This document shows positions 10,702 to 18,644 of a DNA stretch of 64,000 nucleotides, piece after piece; the stretch's first letter is position 1; each line of letters starts with the position of its first letter. Source of the stretch: Halomonas sp. 54_146 (lineage in GTDB: Bacteria; Pseudomonadota; Gammaproteobacteria; Pseudomonadales; Halomonadaceae). Made by a program: the position numbers and the translations under genes. The notes below the pieces were generated by a model, which saw only the letters and a program-made list of their open reading frames with translations, searched no databases and was not told the origin of the DNA. The stretch is taken from assembly GCF_001507855.1 (NCBI RefSeq), contig NZ_LGEN01000005.1:1-64000 (forward strand), read 5' to 3'.

Positions 10702-11024
10702 GGCAGGGGGAGTTCTCCAGCGTCACAGTCGTAAAAGGGAGGTTGTTATCGTCGGAAAAGCATTATCAGTTGGTAAGAGGCGCATAATGATAACAAAAGG
10801 GATAGCAAATGGCGCGCCCAAGCGCAGCTCTTACAAGTGTGTATGAAACAACAATTTACTATAAGCGGTTCAAGGCAGCTTTTAAATAGCCTACTAAAAC
10901 AGTCGGGATTGTGTCAGCGCGCTGTTTTGCTTACCATGGTGTTAAATGACATGCACTGAAAATGACATGCATCAAATGACATGTGAAGTGGCACCGCCAC
11001 TACCACGGGAGGAAGACAGCCCTC
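10702..11024. other. Divergent intergenic region between metH and nfuA (323 bp)
   Basis: No gene, tRNA or recognisable riboswitch seen. It must hold the promoters of metH (minus) and nfuA (plus). The only structured element is the threefold AAATGACATG repeat at 10944-10983, next to nfuA. Confidence 0.5.
10944..10983. repeat. Three copies of AAATGACATG upstream of nfuA
   Basis: Exact 10-bp copies start at 10944, 10960 and 10974 (periods 16 and 14 bp), 42-80 bp before the nfuA start. They could be a local duplication or an array of regulator half-sites. Confidence 0.8.
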
Positions 11025-11648
11025 ATGACCACGACTAGCGAAGCAGATACCAACATCGATACCCAAGGTATTGATATTACAAACAGTGCGCAAGAATACT
11101 TAGCGGAGCTGCTTGAAAAGCAGAACGTTGAAGGTATTGCCGTGCGTATCTTTATTACCCAGCCAGGTACGCCCTATGCGGAAACCTGCCTGGCGTATTG
11201 CCGCCCCGGTGAAGAAGAGCCCACCGATGTCACGCTGGAACTTGAGAAAATTAACGTGTTTCTCGACAAAAACAGCCTGGCCTTTTTAGAAGAGGCGGTA
11301 GTGGACTTTAACGCTGACCGCATGGGCGGCCAGCTGACCATTAAAGCGCCTAACGCCAAAATGCCCAAGGTGAATGCGAATAGCCCATTGGAAGACCGCA
11401 TTAACTATGTGCTTTATAGCGAGATCAACCCTGGGTTGGCGGCTCATGGTGGTGAAATCAAGCTGGTTGAGCTTACCGAAGAGCAGTATGCCATTCTGGC
11501 GTTTGGCGGTGGCTGCCAGGGCTGTGCGGCGGTTGATTTAACGCTGAAAGATGGCGTTGAGAAAACCCTAATGGAGCGTATTCCGGAGCTTGCCGGTATC
11601 CGCGACGTGACTGACCACAGCGATACGACTAACGCTTATTATCGTTAA
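11025..11648 (+). CDS. nfuA: Fe-S biogenesis protein NfuA
   Basis: 207-residue iron-sulfur carrier that receives clusters and delivers them to apo-enzymes, protecting them under oxidative stress or iron limitation. The N-terminal degenerate A-type scaffold domain spans about 15-110. The C-terminal Nfu domain has the cluster cysteines in [19 protein letters not shown] (CXXC). The start at 11025 (MTTTSEADT) follows GGGAGGAAG; the ATG at 10983 lies inside the repeated element and is less likely. Monocistronic, with a strong terminator after it. SufE and YgfZ elsewhere in the window belong to the same metabolic theme. Confidence 0.96.
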   Translation: MTTTSEADTNIDTQGIDITNSAQEYLAELLEKQNVEGIAVRIFITQPGTPYAETCLAYCRPGEEEPTDVTLELEKINVFLDKNSLAFLEEAVVDFNADRMGGQLTIKAPNAKMPKVNANSPLEDRINYVLYSEINPGLAAHGGEIKLVELTEEQYAILAFGGGCQGCAAVDLTLKDGVEKTLMERIPELAGIRDVTDHSDTTNAYYR

Positions 11649-11673
11649 TAGGCCGTCAATGCCGTAGATCTAT

Positions 11674-11709
11674 AAAACGGCCACCTCAAACGAGGTGGCC
11701 GTTTTTTTT
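11674..11709. terminator. Strong bidirectional terminator between nfuA and the KfrA-like gene
   Basis: A 14-bp perfect stem, AAAACGGCCACCTC (11674-11687) with GAGGTGGCCGTTTT (11692-11705), closes a 4-nt loop AAAC. A T run follows to the right and an A run stands on the left, so it serves both convergent genes. Confidence 0.95.
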
Positions 11710-11725
11710 GCCAGTGCTCGCTACA

Positions 11726-12778
11726 TTAACGCTTTGGCGGCGACTGTTTTTCTGTCAGTGAATCGGGCAGTTCTGTTAGCTGTTGCTGCAGTGCTTCCAT
11801 ACGATTCCAGAGCTTCTCTTGCCATACGTGCTGTCGCTCTTTTGATTGCTCAGCGTGCGCTAGGGCTTGACGCTCCCGTGCTGCGTTTGCCTCATCTAGC
11901 TGCTGGTTCGCGGTTTCAGCACGTTTGTGTAGGGTCGCGATTTGCTGCTGCTGATCACTTAGCTGCTGTTCGCGCTCACTGGCTTCCAGCTGCAGCTGAT
12001 GCAGCGCCTGCTGGTGACGTTTCAGTTCTTGGTTTAATGCCTCAATACGCTGCTCATCTTGCTGCACACGTTTTTGGTTTGCCTTCTTTTCTTGATCGCG
12101 CGCCTGCTGAGCGGTATCCAGCATCGCCATCAACCTTCCTTCGGCGGCTTCATGGCGCTGCTCTTCTTGTGCTAAGCGCTGCTCCCACGCGGCCTGCTGC
12201 TCGCTGAGCACTTGGCTATGCGCATCCCTCTGTGCGGCGGCCTGGCTTTCTAACTGCTGTTGCGCTCGCTTCAGTTGATTGGTTTCTGCCTGCGACGCTT
12301 CAGCCAACTGCCGCCAGTGAGATTCGCTGGTTTGGCTAGTCGCTAATTCTCGGTTTAACGCTTCCGTGCGCTGTTCCATACGCTGCTCTAAGTGGCGTAA
12401 GTGCTCAGCGAGGGCGCTTTCGCGCTGTTCGGCATTTGCCGCCTGCTGTTTAGCATCCTCGGCGAGCTGCTGGGCGCTGGCCACTTGGCGGTTGGCTTCC
12501 TCGCGGTAGTGGGTGAGCGCTTGGTTGGCCACCTCTTGCGCTTCACGCCATAGCTCGCTAGCCATCGTCACGACCACTTCAGGCACGCCTTTAGGCGGAG
12601 GCACGTCACGATTTTGCTCGCGCTCGCTGCGCCACAGCCGAAAGTGGTCGCTAATGGTGGTGAAGCTGCCTGTGCCCAGAACATCGCGAATACGCTGCAC
12701 GCTGGGCGTATCGCCTCGGGCTAGCAGCGTATCAATGGCTTGCTGAACATCGCTGTACTGAATGCCGTTGCGGGCCAT
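11726..12778 (-). CDS. KfrA-type DNA-binding coiled-coil protein
   Basis: 350-residue protein with an N-terminal KfrA_N-like DNA-binding domain (about 1-110; ARGDTPSVQRIRDVLGTGSFTTISDHFRLWR is its core, quoted in parts: TPSVQRIRDVLGTGS and TTISDHFRLWR) and a long Gln/Glu/Ala-rich coiled coil (about 100-340). Plasmid KfrA is an autorepressor that binds palindromes at its own promoter and builds filamentous scaffolds. The ATG at 12778 follows AAAGGA; the longer frame to 12835 lacks a site. Its promoter region, shared with a divergent recombinase gene, holds two perfect palindromes. A chromosomal KfrA beside an integrase suggests a plasmid- or element-derived module. Confidence 0.85.
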   Translation of the reverse strand: MARNGIQYSDVQQAIDTLLARGDTPSVQRIRDVLGTGSFTTISDHFRLWRSEREQNRDVPPPKGVPEVVVTMASELWREAQEVANQALTHYREEANRQVASAQQLAEDAKQQAANAEQRESALAEHLRHLEQRMEQRTEALNRELATSQTSESHWRQLAEASQAETNQLKRAQQQLESQAAAQRDAHSQVLSEQQAAWEQRLAQEEQRHEAAEGRLMAMLDTAQQARDQEKKANQKRVQQDEQRIEALNQELKRHQQALHQLQLEASEREQQLSDQQQQIATLHKRAETANQQLDEANAARERQALAHAEQSKERQHVWQEKLWNRMEALQQQLTELPDSLTEKQSPPKR

Positions 12779-12837
12779 GGTGGTGTCCTTTCGTTTGAAG
12801 AGCGCCATTGTCAGGATTTTACGAGTAAAAGGCAATA

Positions 12838-12861
12838 ATTACGTATTACATAATACGTAAT
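12838..12861. promoter_or_regulatory. 24-bp palindrome, candidate KfrA-like operator
   Basis: ATTACGTATTA (12838-12848) and TAATACGTAAT (12851-12861) are perfect 11-bp arms around CA. It lies 60-83 bp upstream of the KfrA-like start codon. By analogy with plasmid KfrA, an autoregulatory site is likely (inference). Confidence 0.65.
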
Positions 12862-12880
12862 ATTATTTATCATTTGCGAC

Positions 12881-12916
12881 ATAAATTCAAGATTACTCCC
12901 ATTATCTTGAATTTAT
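12881..12916. promoter_or_regulatory. 13-bp inverted repeat in the kfrA-recombinase intergenic region
   Basis: ATAAATTCAAGAT (12881-12893) and ATCTTGAATTTAT (12904-12916) are perfect arms around 10 bp. It could be a second operator, or a recombination site for the neighbouring tyrosine recombinase: paired 11-13-bp arms around a 6-10-bp spacer are typical of Xer/Flp-type core sites. Confidence 0.6.
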
Positions 12917-12981
12917 ACGACTACAGCGGCACACTTCAGGCCAGAGGCCATAAAAGCTTAAAAAGAAGCACTCAACAAAGA

Positions 12982-13005
12982 CACTTAAAAAAGCACTTAA
13001 AAAAG
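12982..13005. repeat. Exact 12-bp tandem duplication before the recombinase gene
   Basis: CACTTAAAAAAG occurs at 12982-12993 and 12994-13005. Related partial copies lie just upstream (CTTAAAAAGAAGCACT, about 12957-12972). Confidence 0.85.
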
Positions 13006-13030
13006 AAGAAAGAGAGGGGGTTAGGCTAGG

Positions 13031-14251
13031 ATGGCAAACGATGTGATAACACCTACCGGCCAACGACTGGCGCTGAAAAGCTTGCCGAGCGGCGGTCATA
13101 TTAGCGCCCAAAATGATGCTCAGGCGGTCATGGCATGGCTTGATGAGTATGTAGATAGCCCGCAAACCTGGAAGGCGTACCGCCGAGAGTCAGAGCGGCT
13201 GTTGCTGTGGCTTGCTTCCCACCAGCTAACCCTGGCAGATATCAACCGCGAAACACTGCGCCAGTTTGAAGCCTTTCTCGCAGACCCACAGCCCCGCGAG
13301 CAGTGGGTGGGGCCTTCTAAACCCCGTGCTCACCTGGCATGGCGGCCGTTTCGTGGTGCGCTAGCACCGGCCAGCCGGCGCCAAAGTTTGGTAATTCTGC
13401 AGGGCATGTTTGCTTGGCTAGTAGAAGCGGGGTGGGTTAACCACAACCCGTTTCGCTTGATGCGTGATAAATCGCGACGCCTGAATAACCAGACGCCGCG
13501 CATTGAACGCTACCTGGAAAGTGATTTGTGGGCGTGGCTGTGGCAGTGGCTGAATACGCCGTTAGCGGCTGGGGAGGTTCGTCGCGGGGAGAGTAGTCGC
13601 GGGCAGGGAAGCCGGCAGAGAAGACGCGCCCGTTTTGAACATGCACGGCGGCGCTTTATCTTTGGCTTTGCCTATTTGCTCGCCCCACGGCTAAGCGAAA
13701 TGGCGGATGCGCGCATGGGCGATTTTCAGCGCAGTGAAGGGCGCTGGTGGTGGCATGTGGTGGGCAAGGGCAACAAGGTGGCACGGATTCCGCTGCCTGA
13801 CGACATGTTGGCGTGCCTAATTGAGTGGCGGCAGGCGTTAGGCTTGGCTGATTATCCTAGCCAGTTAGATGCTGAAACGCCGGTGCTTCGCGCACTCGAT
13901 GGCCAGCGTGGCTTGGGCCATAACCAGCTTTATCGGCTTATTCGAACGACATTTCAGCAGGCGGCTCAAACACTTGAAGATAACGGCGGCGCAACAGAAC
14001 ACGTTGTTGCGCTCAACCAGGCAACGCCGCACTGGTTACGCCATACCTCGATTACTCACCAGGCTCAGGCGGGTATTGGTTTACGCCATCTAGCAGAGAG
14101 TGCCCGCCATGCGCGCCTTGATACCACCTCGCGCTATTTACATAGCGAAGACATTGAATGGCATAGTGAACAGCAGCGCCATCGTTTAAGCAATTCACGC
14201 CCTGATGGCTCCCTCAAGCCGCCATCAAGCCGTTATAATGGGGCTGATTAA
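13031..14251 (+). CDS. Tyrosine recombinase / site-specific integrase
   Basis: 406-residue tyrosine recombinase. A core-binding domain (about 30-145) precedes the catalytic domain, where all the expected residues are visible: Arg220 in LAPRLSEM, Lys246 in VGKGNKVARIPLP, His334 and Arg337 in TPHWLRHTS, His360 in ARHARLDTT and the nucleophile Tyr369 in SRYLH. An Arg-rich insertion (about 183-208) separates the two domains. It is larger than XerC/XerD (about 300) and not obviously phage-like. GAGAGGGGG lies 10 bases before the ATG. It is divergent from the KfrA-like gene and shares its palindromic promoter region. No att duplications, tRNA target or cargo are visible nearby. Confidence 0.9.
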   Translation: MANDVITPTGQRLALKSLPSGGHISAQNDAQAVMAWLDEYVDSPQTWKAYRRESERLLLWLASHQLTLADINRETLRQFEAFLADPQPREQWVGPSKPRAHLAWRPFRGALAPASRRQSLVILQGMFAWLVEAGWVNHNPFRLMRDKSRRLNNQTPRIERYLESDLWAWLWQWLNTPLAAGEVRRGESSRGQGSRQRRRARFEHARRRFIFGFAYLLAPRLSEMADARMGDFQRSEGRWWWHVVGKGNKVARIPLPDDMLACLIEWRQALGLADYPSQLDAETPVLRALDGQRGLGHNQLYRLIRTTFQQAAQTLEDNGGATEHVVALNQATPHWLRHTSITHQAQAGIGLRHLAESARHARLDTTSRYLHSEDIEWHSEQQRHRLSNSRPDGSLKPPSSRYNGAD

Positions 14252-14302
14252 GAGCTTCTTATGGGAAATGCTCGTAAAAACACACAGTAAAAAGGAAAGG
14301 CT

Positions 14303-14719
14303 ATGAGCACGTCCGGCGCCGAACAGGCCCAGCAAGAGCTGATTGAAGATTTCGAGATATTTGATAACTGGATGGATCGTTATCAGTACATTATCGATAT
14401 GGGTAAGCAGCTACCTGAATTCCCCGAGACGTGGAAAACAGACGAGTTTAAAATTCAGGGCTGTCAGTCAAATGTATGGATGCACCACGAAGAGGAGGGC
14501 GACAAGCTGGTATTCAAAGCAACCTCTGACGCGGCGATTGTTTCCGGGCTGATTGCCGTATTGCTGCGTATTTATAGCGAGCGCACCGCCGCTGAAATAC
14601 GTGCGACTAAGCCGCATTTTCTGGCAGATTTGGGTCTGGATAAACACCTTTCGCCCACGCGCAGCAATGGCTTGCACGCGATGCTTGAAAAGATTTATCA
14701 GGTTGCTCAGCAAAACTGA
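14303..14719 (+). CDS. sufE: SufE-family cysteine desulfurase activator
   Basis: 138-residue SufE/CsdE fold protein that accepts persulfide sulfur from a SufS/CsdA desulfurase and passes it to the Fe-S assembly scaffold. The acceptor cysteine is in FKIQGCQSNVWM at about residue 56, preceded by the typical LPEFPETWKTDE. AAAGGAAAGG precedes the ATG. No suf operon lies next to it, so it may work with a desulfurase encoded elsewhere. It converges on yidD. Confidence 0.93.
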   Translation: MSTSGAEQAQQELIEDFEIFDNWMDRYQYIIDMGKQLPEFPETWKTDEFKIQGCQSNVWMHHEEEGDKLVFKATSDAAIVSGLIAVLLRIYSERTAAEIRATKPHFLADLGLDKHLSPTRSNGLHAMLEKIYQVAQQN

Positions 14720-14731
14720 TAAAGACGCCAT

Positions 14732-15079
14732 TTAGCGGGGGTGGTGATCACAGCAGCTTGCTGCTGGCTGCTCATCCTCGCGGCAAAGCTGTTCGCTGCG
14801 GCCACCGGGCACGGGGTCCATGCCGCCAGGGTTGCCAGGGTGGCATTTGACGATACGCTTGAGCGCCATCCAGCTACCTTTTAGCGGGCCATGCACCTGA
14901 ATCGCTTCAATCGTATAAGACGAACAGCTGGGCCAAAAACGGCAGCGGGGGCCTAACAGGGGGCTTAAGGTATACTGATAGACTCTGACGCAGCCAATCA
15001 TTACCTTCATTACTACCGTTCTTAAGGCGTTTCTTAACATCCTCAGGCCTGCAGGTAGTGGCGAGCGGTTGTGATCCAT
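14732..15079 (-). CDS. yidD: Membrane protein insertion efficiency factor YidD
   Basis: 115-residue YidD protein, a small inner-membrane-associated factor that helps insertion by YidC. The diagnostic block is [19 protein letters not shown], then [12 protein letters not shown], then [14 protein letters not shown] Cys/His-rich tail (ASCCDHHPR) follows. The ATG at 15079 overlaps the hisI stop (TGATG) and has GGAGGG nine bases upstream; a GTG at 15082 is an alternative. It is not beside rpmH-rnpA-yidC, its usual home in gammaproteobacteria, but at the end of a zur-hisI group. Confidence 0.93.
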   Translation of the reverse strand: MDHNRSPLPAGLRMLRNALRTVVMKVMIGCVRVYQYTLSPLLGPRCRFWPSCSSYTIEAIQVHGPLKGSWMALKRIVKCHPGNPGGMDPVPGGRSEQLCREDEQPAASCCDHHPR

Positions 15080-15567
15080 CACGACCCTCCGCGATTTCCG
15101 CTCTTTTTACCATAGAGCTCATCGGGGTCAATCAGCGGCTCACTGGTAATGGCTGCATGCTCATCGCCCACCGCAATATAGAAGCAGCTGCGCCGCCCGG
15201 TGTGGCAGGCAGGGCCGGTTTGCTCGACCTGCAGTAGTAGCGTATCGCCATCGCAGTCGAGTGCTGCGGAAATAAGCTGCTGCTGCTGACCCGACGACTC
15301 ACCTTTGCGCCATAATGTTTGCCGCGAACGCGAGTAGTAGCAAACACGACGAGTGGCCAAGGTTTCTTCCAGCGCCTGGCGGTTCATCCACGCCATCATC
15401 AATACTTCTTTGGAGTCGTGCTGCTGGGCAATCGCAGGAATCAAACCATCAGCATTAAAACGAACTGCCGCTAGCAGGGTGGCAACAGCAGGCAGGCCAT
15501 CTTGGGGGGTTGCGCGCTCAAGCTGCTTGAAAAGCGCATCAGGCGCGACGTGATCAAAAAGGGACAT
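15079..15567 (-). CDS. hisI: Phosphoribosyl-AMP cyclohydrolase
   Basis: 162-residue zinc enzyme opening the purine ring of phosphoribosyl-AMP, the third step of histidine synthesis. The zinc and magnesium motifs are intact: [17 protein letters not shown], then [11 protein letters not shown]. An N-terminal extension of about 35 residues precedes the conserved start of the fold. No hisE or hisF is adjacent. It lies between a Fur/Zur-family regulator gene and yidD, all on the minus strand, with a TGATG overlap into yidD. The promoter-side ribosome-binding site (GCGAGTAAC) is weak. Confidence 0.94.
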   Translation of the reverse strand: MSLFDHVAPDALFKQLERATPQDGLPAVATLLAAVRFNADGLIPAIAQQHDSKEVLMMAWMNRQALEETLATRRVCYYSRSRQTLWRKGESSGQQQQLISAALDCDGDTLLLQVEQTGPACHTGRRSCFYIAVGDEHAAITSEPLIDPDELYGKKSGNRGGS

Positions 15568-15584
15568 AACGGTTACTCGCTAGC

Positions 15585-15616
15585 GGTTAAATAAATTAGC
15601 TATTCGATAAATTAGC
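15585..15616. repeat. Two 16-bp tandem units at the 3' end of the zur-like gene
   Basis: Units 15585-15600 and 15601-15616 share ATAAATTAGC exactly. On the minus strand the gene's last codons and stop (TAA 15596-15598) lie in the array, and a second in-frame TAA follows three codons later. Confidence 0.85.
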
Positions 15617-16051
15617 GGTTCGGCACTCCTGACATAAGCCTTGGAGTTCGATAGTTTGGCGCTCGACATTAAAGCCTTGCTGTTGAGCCAATACCGCTAG
15701 CTGCTCGCTAATTTCATCTAAATGCAGTTCTTCTACGTAACCACACTGACGGCAGATGAGCAGTTGAAAACCATGGGCATGCTCGGGGCACGCGCACGCC
15801 ACGTAGGCGTTGAGTGACTCAATGCGGTGCACTAATCCTTGGTCGATCAAGAACTCCAGCGCACGATAAACTGTCGGTGGCCGAGCCGCTGCGTGCTCGG
15901 TGGAAAGCTTATCCAACAGATCATAAGCTTTCAGACCGCCACCGTTTTCGGCAATCATTTCCAGCACGCGCCGCCTTATGGGGGTAAACCTCACGCCCCG
16001 AATATGGCATTGAGATTCTGCCTGCTGCAGTAGTGTGTTCGCTTGGTTCAT
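15596..16051 (-). CDS. zur: Fur-family regulator, probably Zur
   Basis: 151-residue metalloregulator with a winged helix (RFTPIRRRVLEMIAENGGG, then AYDLLDKL and PPTVYRALEFLIDQGLVHR) and a C-terminal dimerisation/metal domain. Cysteine and histidine ligands are visible in ACACPEHAHGFQLLICRQCG and in GLCQECR, the four-cysteine structural zinc site expected in Fur/Zur. The ACPEHAHGFQ pattern is closer to Zur than Fur. The start at 16051 is chosen over a TTG at 16057. The zinc enzyme gene hisI is next downstream. Confidence 0.82.
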   Translation of the reverse strand: MNQANTLLQQAESQCHIRGVRFTPIRRRVLEMIAENGGGLKAYDLLDKLSTEHAAARPPTVYRALEFLIDQGLVHRIESLNAYVACACPEHAHGFQLLICRQCGYVEELHLDEISEQLAVLAQQQGFNVERQTIELQGLCQECRTANLSNS

Positions 16052-16105
16052 AGGCAAATCATCATGGTCAACTCATTGAACGTTGTAAGCGTTAGCTTTC
16101 AAGAC

Positions 16106-17086
16106 TTAGCCTTCACTGTCAGTAAGCTCACTTTGTCGAGCAAAATGGTGCTGGGCGAAAGCCACGCGCTGTTTGGCCGGTACGCCATCGGGCTGGCGTT
16201 CAATAAGATCAAGCCGGCGGCGCAAACCTTCGCCATTGGTCATTTGAATGGCAAGCCCAGGCCGTGCATTAAGCTCCAGCAGCATCGGGCCATGCTTGCG
16301 GTCCAGCACCATATCAGTACCTAAATACCCTAACCCTGTCATCTCATAACAACCCGCCGCTAAATTCAGCAGCGTTTCCCATTGTGGCACCACCAGGCTT
16401 GCCAAGTCATGGCCTGTATCGGGGTGGCTAAAGCAGGGGCGGTCAAACTGAACAGCGCGCAAGGCGGCACCAGTGGCAATATTCAAGCCAACGCCCACCG
16501 CGCCTTGGTGCAAGTTAGCTTTGCCGTCGGACGCGGCGGTAGAAAGACGCATCATCGCCATCACAGGGTAGCCTTTGAAGACGATAACCCGAATATCGGG
16601 AACCCCTTCGTAGGTGTAATCCATCAGGCTTTCATCGAAATTAATCAGCGTTTCAATCACCGCCACATCGGGCGAGCCGCCCAGCGAGTAGAGCCCTGAA
16701 AGAATATTCGAGACATGCCGCTCAACATCGGTAAGTGAAAGTTTCGCACCGCTTGGCTTGATAAAGGCGTTATCTTCCACTTTTTCAATGACCAGAATGC
16801 CTTTGCCACCGCTTCCCTTAGCGGGCTTGATAACAAAACCGGCGTGCCCGGTAAGCATTGCACCGATGTGCTTAACGCCAAACTGGGTGGTCACCGTGCC
16901 GATTAGCTCCGGCGTCGTAATCCCATACTGCTGTGCCAGCAGCTTGGTTTTCAGTTTGTCATCAACCAATGGATAAAGCCGGCGCTTATTGTATCGGCCA
17001 ATATAGCGAATATTACGCCGATTCATGCCAATGATGCCTTTGTCCCGCAAGCGGGTTGGCCAGGTCCAGTTATTCCACCAACTCAT
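16106..17086 (-). CDS. ATP-grasp alpha-L-glutamate ligase-like protein (RimK-related)
   Basis: 326-residue ATP-grasp enzyme of the RimK-related family (TIGR02291-like), predicted to join an amino acid, probably glutamate, to a peptide or protein. Visible motifs: the ATP-binding loop VIKPAKGSGGKGILVIE at about 88, a lysine/glutamate segment VIETLINFDESLMDYT, PDIRVIVFKGYPVMAMMRL, and the magnesium-binding LLELNARPGLAIQ at about 270. The start (ATGA) overlaps the stop of the 7TM protein gene, so the operon is translationally coupled. It is the last member of a conserved three-gene set with the protease and 7TM genes; biological role not established to my knowledge. Confidence 0.88.
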   Translation of the reverse strand: MSWWNNWTWPTRLRDKGIIGMNRRNIRYIGRYNKRRLYPLVDDKLKTKLLAQQYGITTPELIGTVTTQFGVKHIGAMLTGHAGFVIKPAKGSGGKGILVIEKVEDNAFIKPSGAKLSLTDVERHVSNILSGLYSLGGSPDVAVIETLINFDESLMDYTYEGVPDIRVIVFKGYPVMAMMRLSTAASDGKANLHQGAVGVGLNIATGAALRAVQFDRPCFSHPDTGHDLASLVVPQWETLLNLAAGCYEMTGLGYLGTDMVLDRKHGPMLLELNARPGLAIQMTNGEGLRRRLDLIERQPDGVPAKQRVAFAQHHFARQSELTDSEG

Positions 17087-18606
17087 GATGGTTTCTCGTC
17101 ATCAATAATTGGCTTGAAACGGCGCAGCTCAAGCAGGCGATAACCGGTGTAATTGCCCAGCAGTAGGATTAGCGCCATCAGGATTAACTGAACACCCAGG
17201 AAGTTAAAGGTAATGTGGCGCACCCAAGGGTTATTCATCGCTAAGTAAGCAAGAATAGCGGTGATTAAGCTGCCGCCACCTTGAATTAAGACCTGCTTGG
17301 GGCCTTCTTCTTCCCATAGAATCGACATCCGCTCAATGGTCCAAGCAAGGATAATCATCGGGAAGAAGGTGATGGTTAAACCAGCACTTAGCCCCATTCG
17401 ATAGGCTAAAACGGTAAAGATTGAAATGATCGCAATCACCGTGATAATCACCGCCGACACTCTGGCTACCAGCAATAAGTTCAAGTAGGAAAGGTAGTTA
17501 CGAATAATCAGGCCGATGGCGACAATCAATAGAAAGCCGATTAAACCCGTTGGCAGGGTGGTTTGAATGAAGGCAAGGGCGATCAATACCGGCATAAAGG
17601 TGCCGGATGTTTTGATTCCCACCAGCACGCGTAAAAACACCACCATCAGCGCACCAATAGGAATCAGCAAGATGGTTTGAAATAACGCTTGCTCCTCTAA
17701 TGGCAGGCTGTGAATGGAGAAGTTCAGCAGCGTATCCTCTGAGTAATGATTACGCACCGCCGCTGACGCGGGCTGGTCGTGGGTCATCATTGAGAATGAA
17801 ACCCGCGAGTTGGTACCGCCTTGAACTTCCAGCACGGCACGGCCGCCGGTTTCCCATAGCAGTAGGTTATCCGGCTTGCCTTCTTCGCCCGTAATAGGAT
17901 GAAAGAGAGCCCATTCATCGCCGGCTTCATTAAATACCTGAATCCAGCTACTTAACGTTTGGCGGCGGCGCCCATTTTCCAGCAACAAGCCGCTAACTTC
18001 TCGCGCTAACACGCCCGCTTGATTAAGCAAGCGCACGACAAGAGCGGCGGGGTTCTCCTGGGTTAGCAGTAGCCGTGCATTTTCTTCTTGGCGTTCGCCG
18101 TTAACATCACGGATCAGCTCGCGGGCGAAAGTGGCATTATTTGCGCTGTGTGCCCAGGCTTGTTCAATTACTTGGCTGGCGGCAGTGTCGTAAGGGCTTT
18201 CCCAGGGGGTGATGACCGGCATTTCTGGGGGCGTTTGCACCGGTGAGCGGGCATCTTGTGACACCAGCATCTGCACGGAGTAATACAGCTGCTGATTACC
18301 TGCTGCGTCACGAATAGTCCATTGTGCGGTACGACCAAACTCATCCGCTTTATAGGCAAGCCCGTACCCAGAAGACGCTGTGTTTTCGGTTAGCACGCGA
18401 AAGCCTGCCTGGTGAGAAGGTAATGCCATATCCACCTGAACGGGGCCGCCCTGCGCATTGAAGTTAATGCCGGCCTCAATTTCCCATACTTGGCGTTGCT
18501 CGCCGGGAAGCCAGGGGATCTCAAACTGCACGTGGCGATGGACGCTGGCGGCAATACCTACGACCAGTAGCAGGCCGACAATAATATAAAACATTAACCG
18601 TGACAT
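17083..18606 (-). CDS. Inactive transglutaminase fused to seven transmembrane helices (UUP1-like)
   Basis: 507-residue membrane protein. It has an N-terminal signal/anchor helix (FYIIVGLLLVVGIAASV), a periplasmic region of about 270 residues with a transglutaminase-like fold lacking an obvious Cys-His-Asp triad, then seven hydrophobic helices from about 310 to 490 (for example TILLIPIGALMVVFLRVLVG and FNFLGVQLILMALILLLGNY). The family is always found with the ATP-grasp ligase and retropepsin-like gene. AAAGGAATC precedes the ATG at 18606. The inactive domain probably recognises a peptide in the periplasm and signals through the helices (inference). Confidence 0.85.
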   Translation of the reverse strand: MSRLMFYIIVGLLLVVGIAASVHRHVQFEIPWLPGEQRQVWEIEAGINFNAQGGPVQVDMALPSHQAGFRVLTENTASSGYGLAYKADEFGRTAQWTIRDAAGNQQLYYSVQMLVSQDARSPVQTPPEMPVITPWESPYDTAASQVIEQAWAHSANNATFARELIRDVNGERQEENARLLLTQENPAALVVRLLNQAGVLAREVSGLLLENGRRRQTLSSWIQVFNEAGDEWALFHPITGEEGKPDNLLLWETGGRAVLEVQGGTNSRVSFSMMTHDQPASAAVRNHYSEDTLLNFSIHSLPLEEQALFQTILLIPIGALMVVFLRVLVGIKTSGTFMPVLIALAFIQTTLPTGLIGFLLIVAIGLIIRNYLSYLNLLLVARVSAVIITVIAIISIFTVLAYRMGLSAGLTITFFPMIILAWTIERMSILWEEEGPKQVLIQGGGSLITAILAYLAMNNPWVRHITFNFLGVQLILMALILLLGNYTGYRLLELRRFKPIIDDEKPS

Positions 18607-18644
18607 GGAGATTCCTTTCAGCCTATAGCGCCAGGGGAGAGCCG

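Noticed and set aside
10702-11024. Cobalamin or SAM riboswitch before metH
   Set aside because: No B12-box-like element and no set of paired stems followed by an anti-terminator could be found.
11726-14251. Integrative element or prophage around the recombinase
   Set aside because: No flanking direct repeats, tRNA or cargo; both neighbours (nfuA, sufE) are ordinary chromosomal genes. Kept as a gene pair rather than an element.
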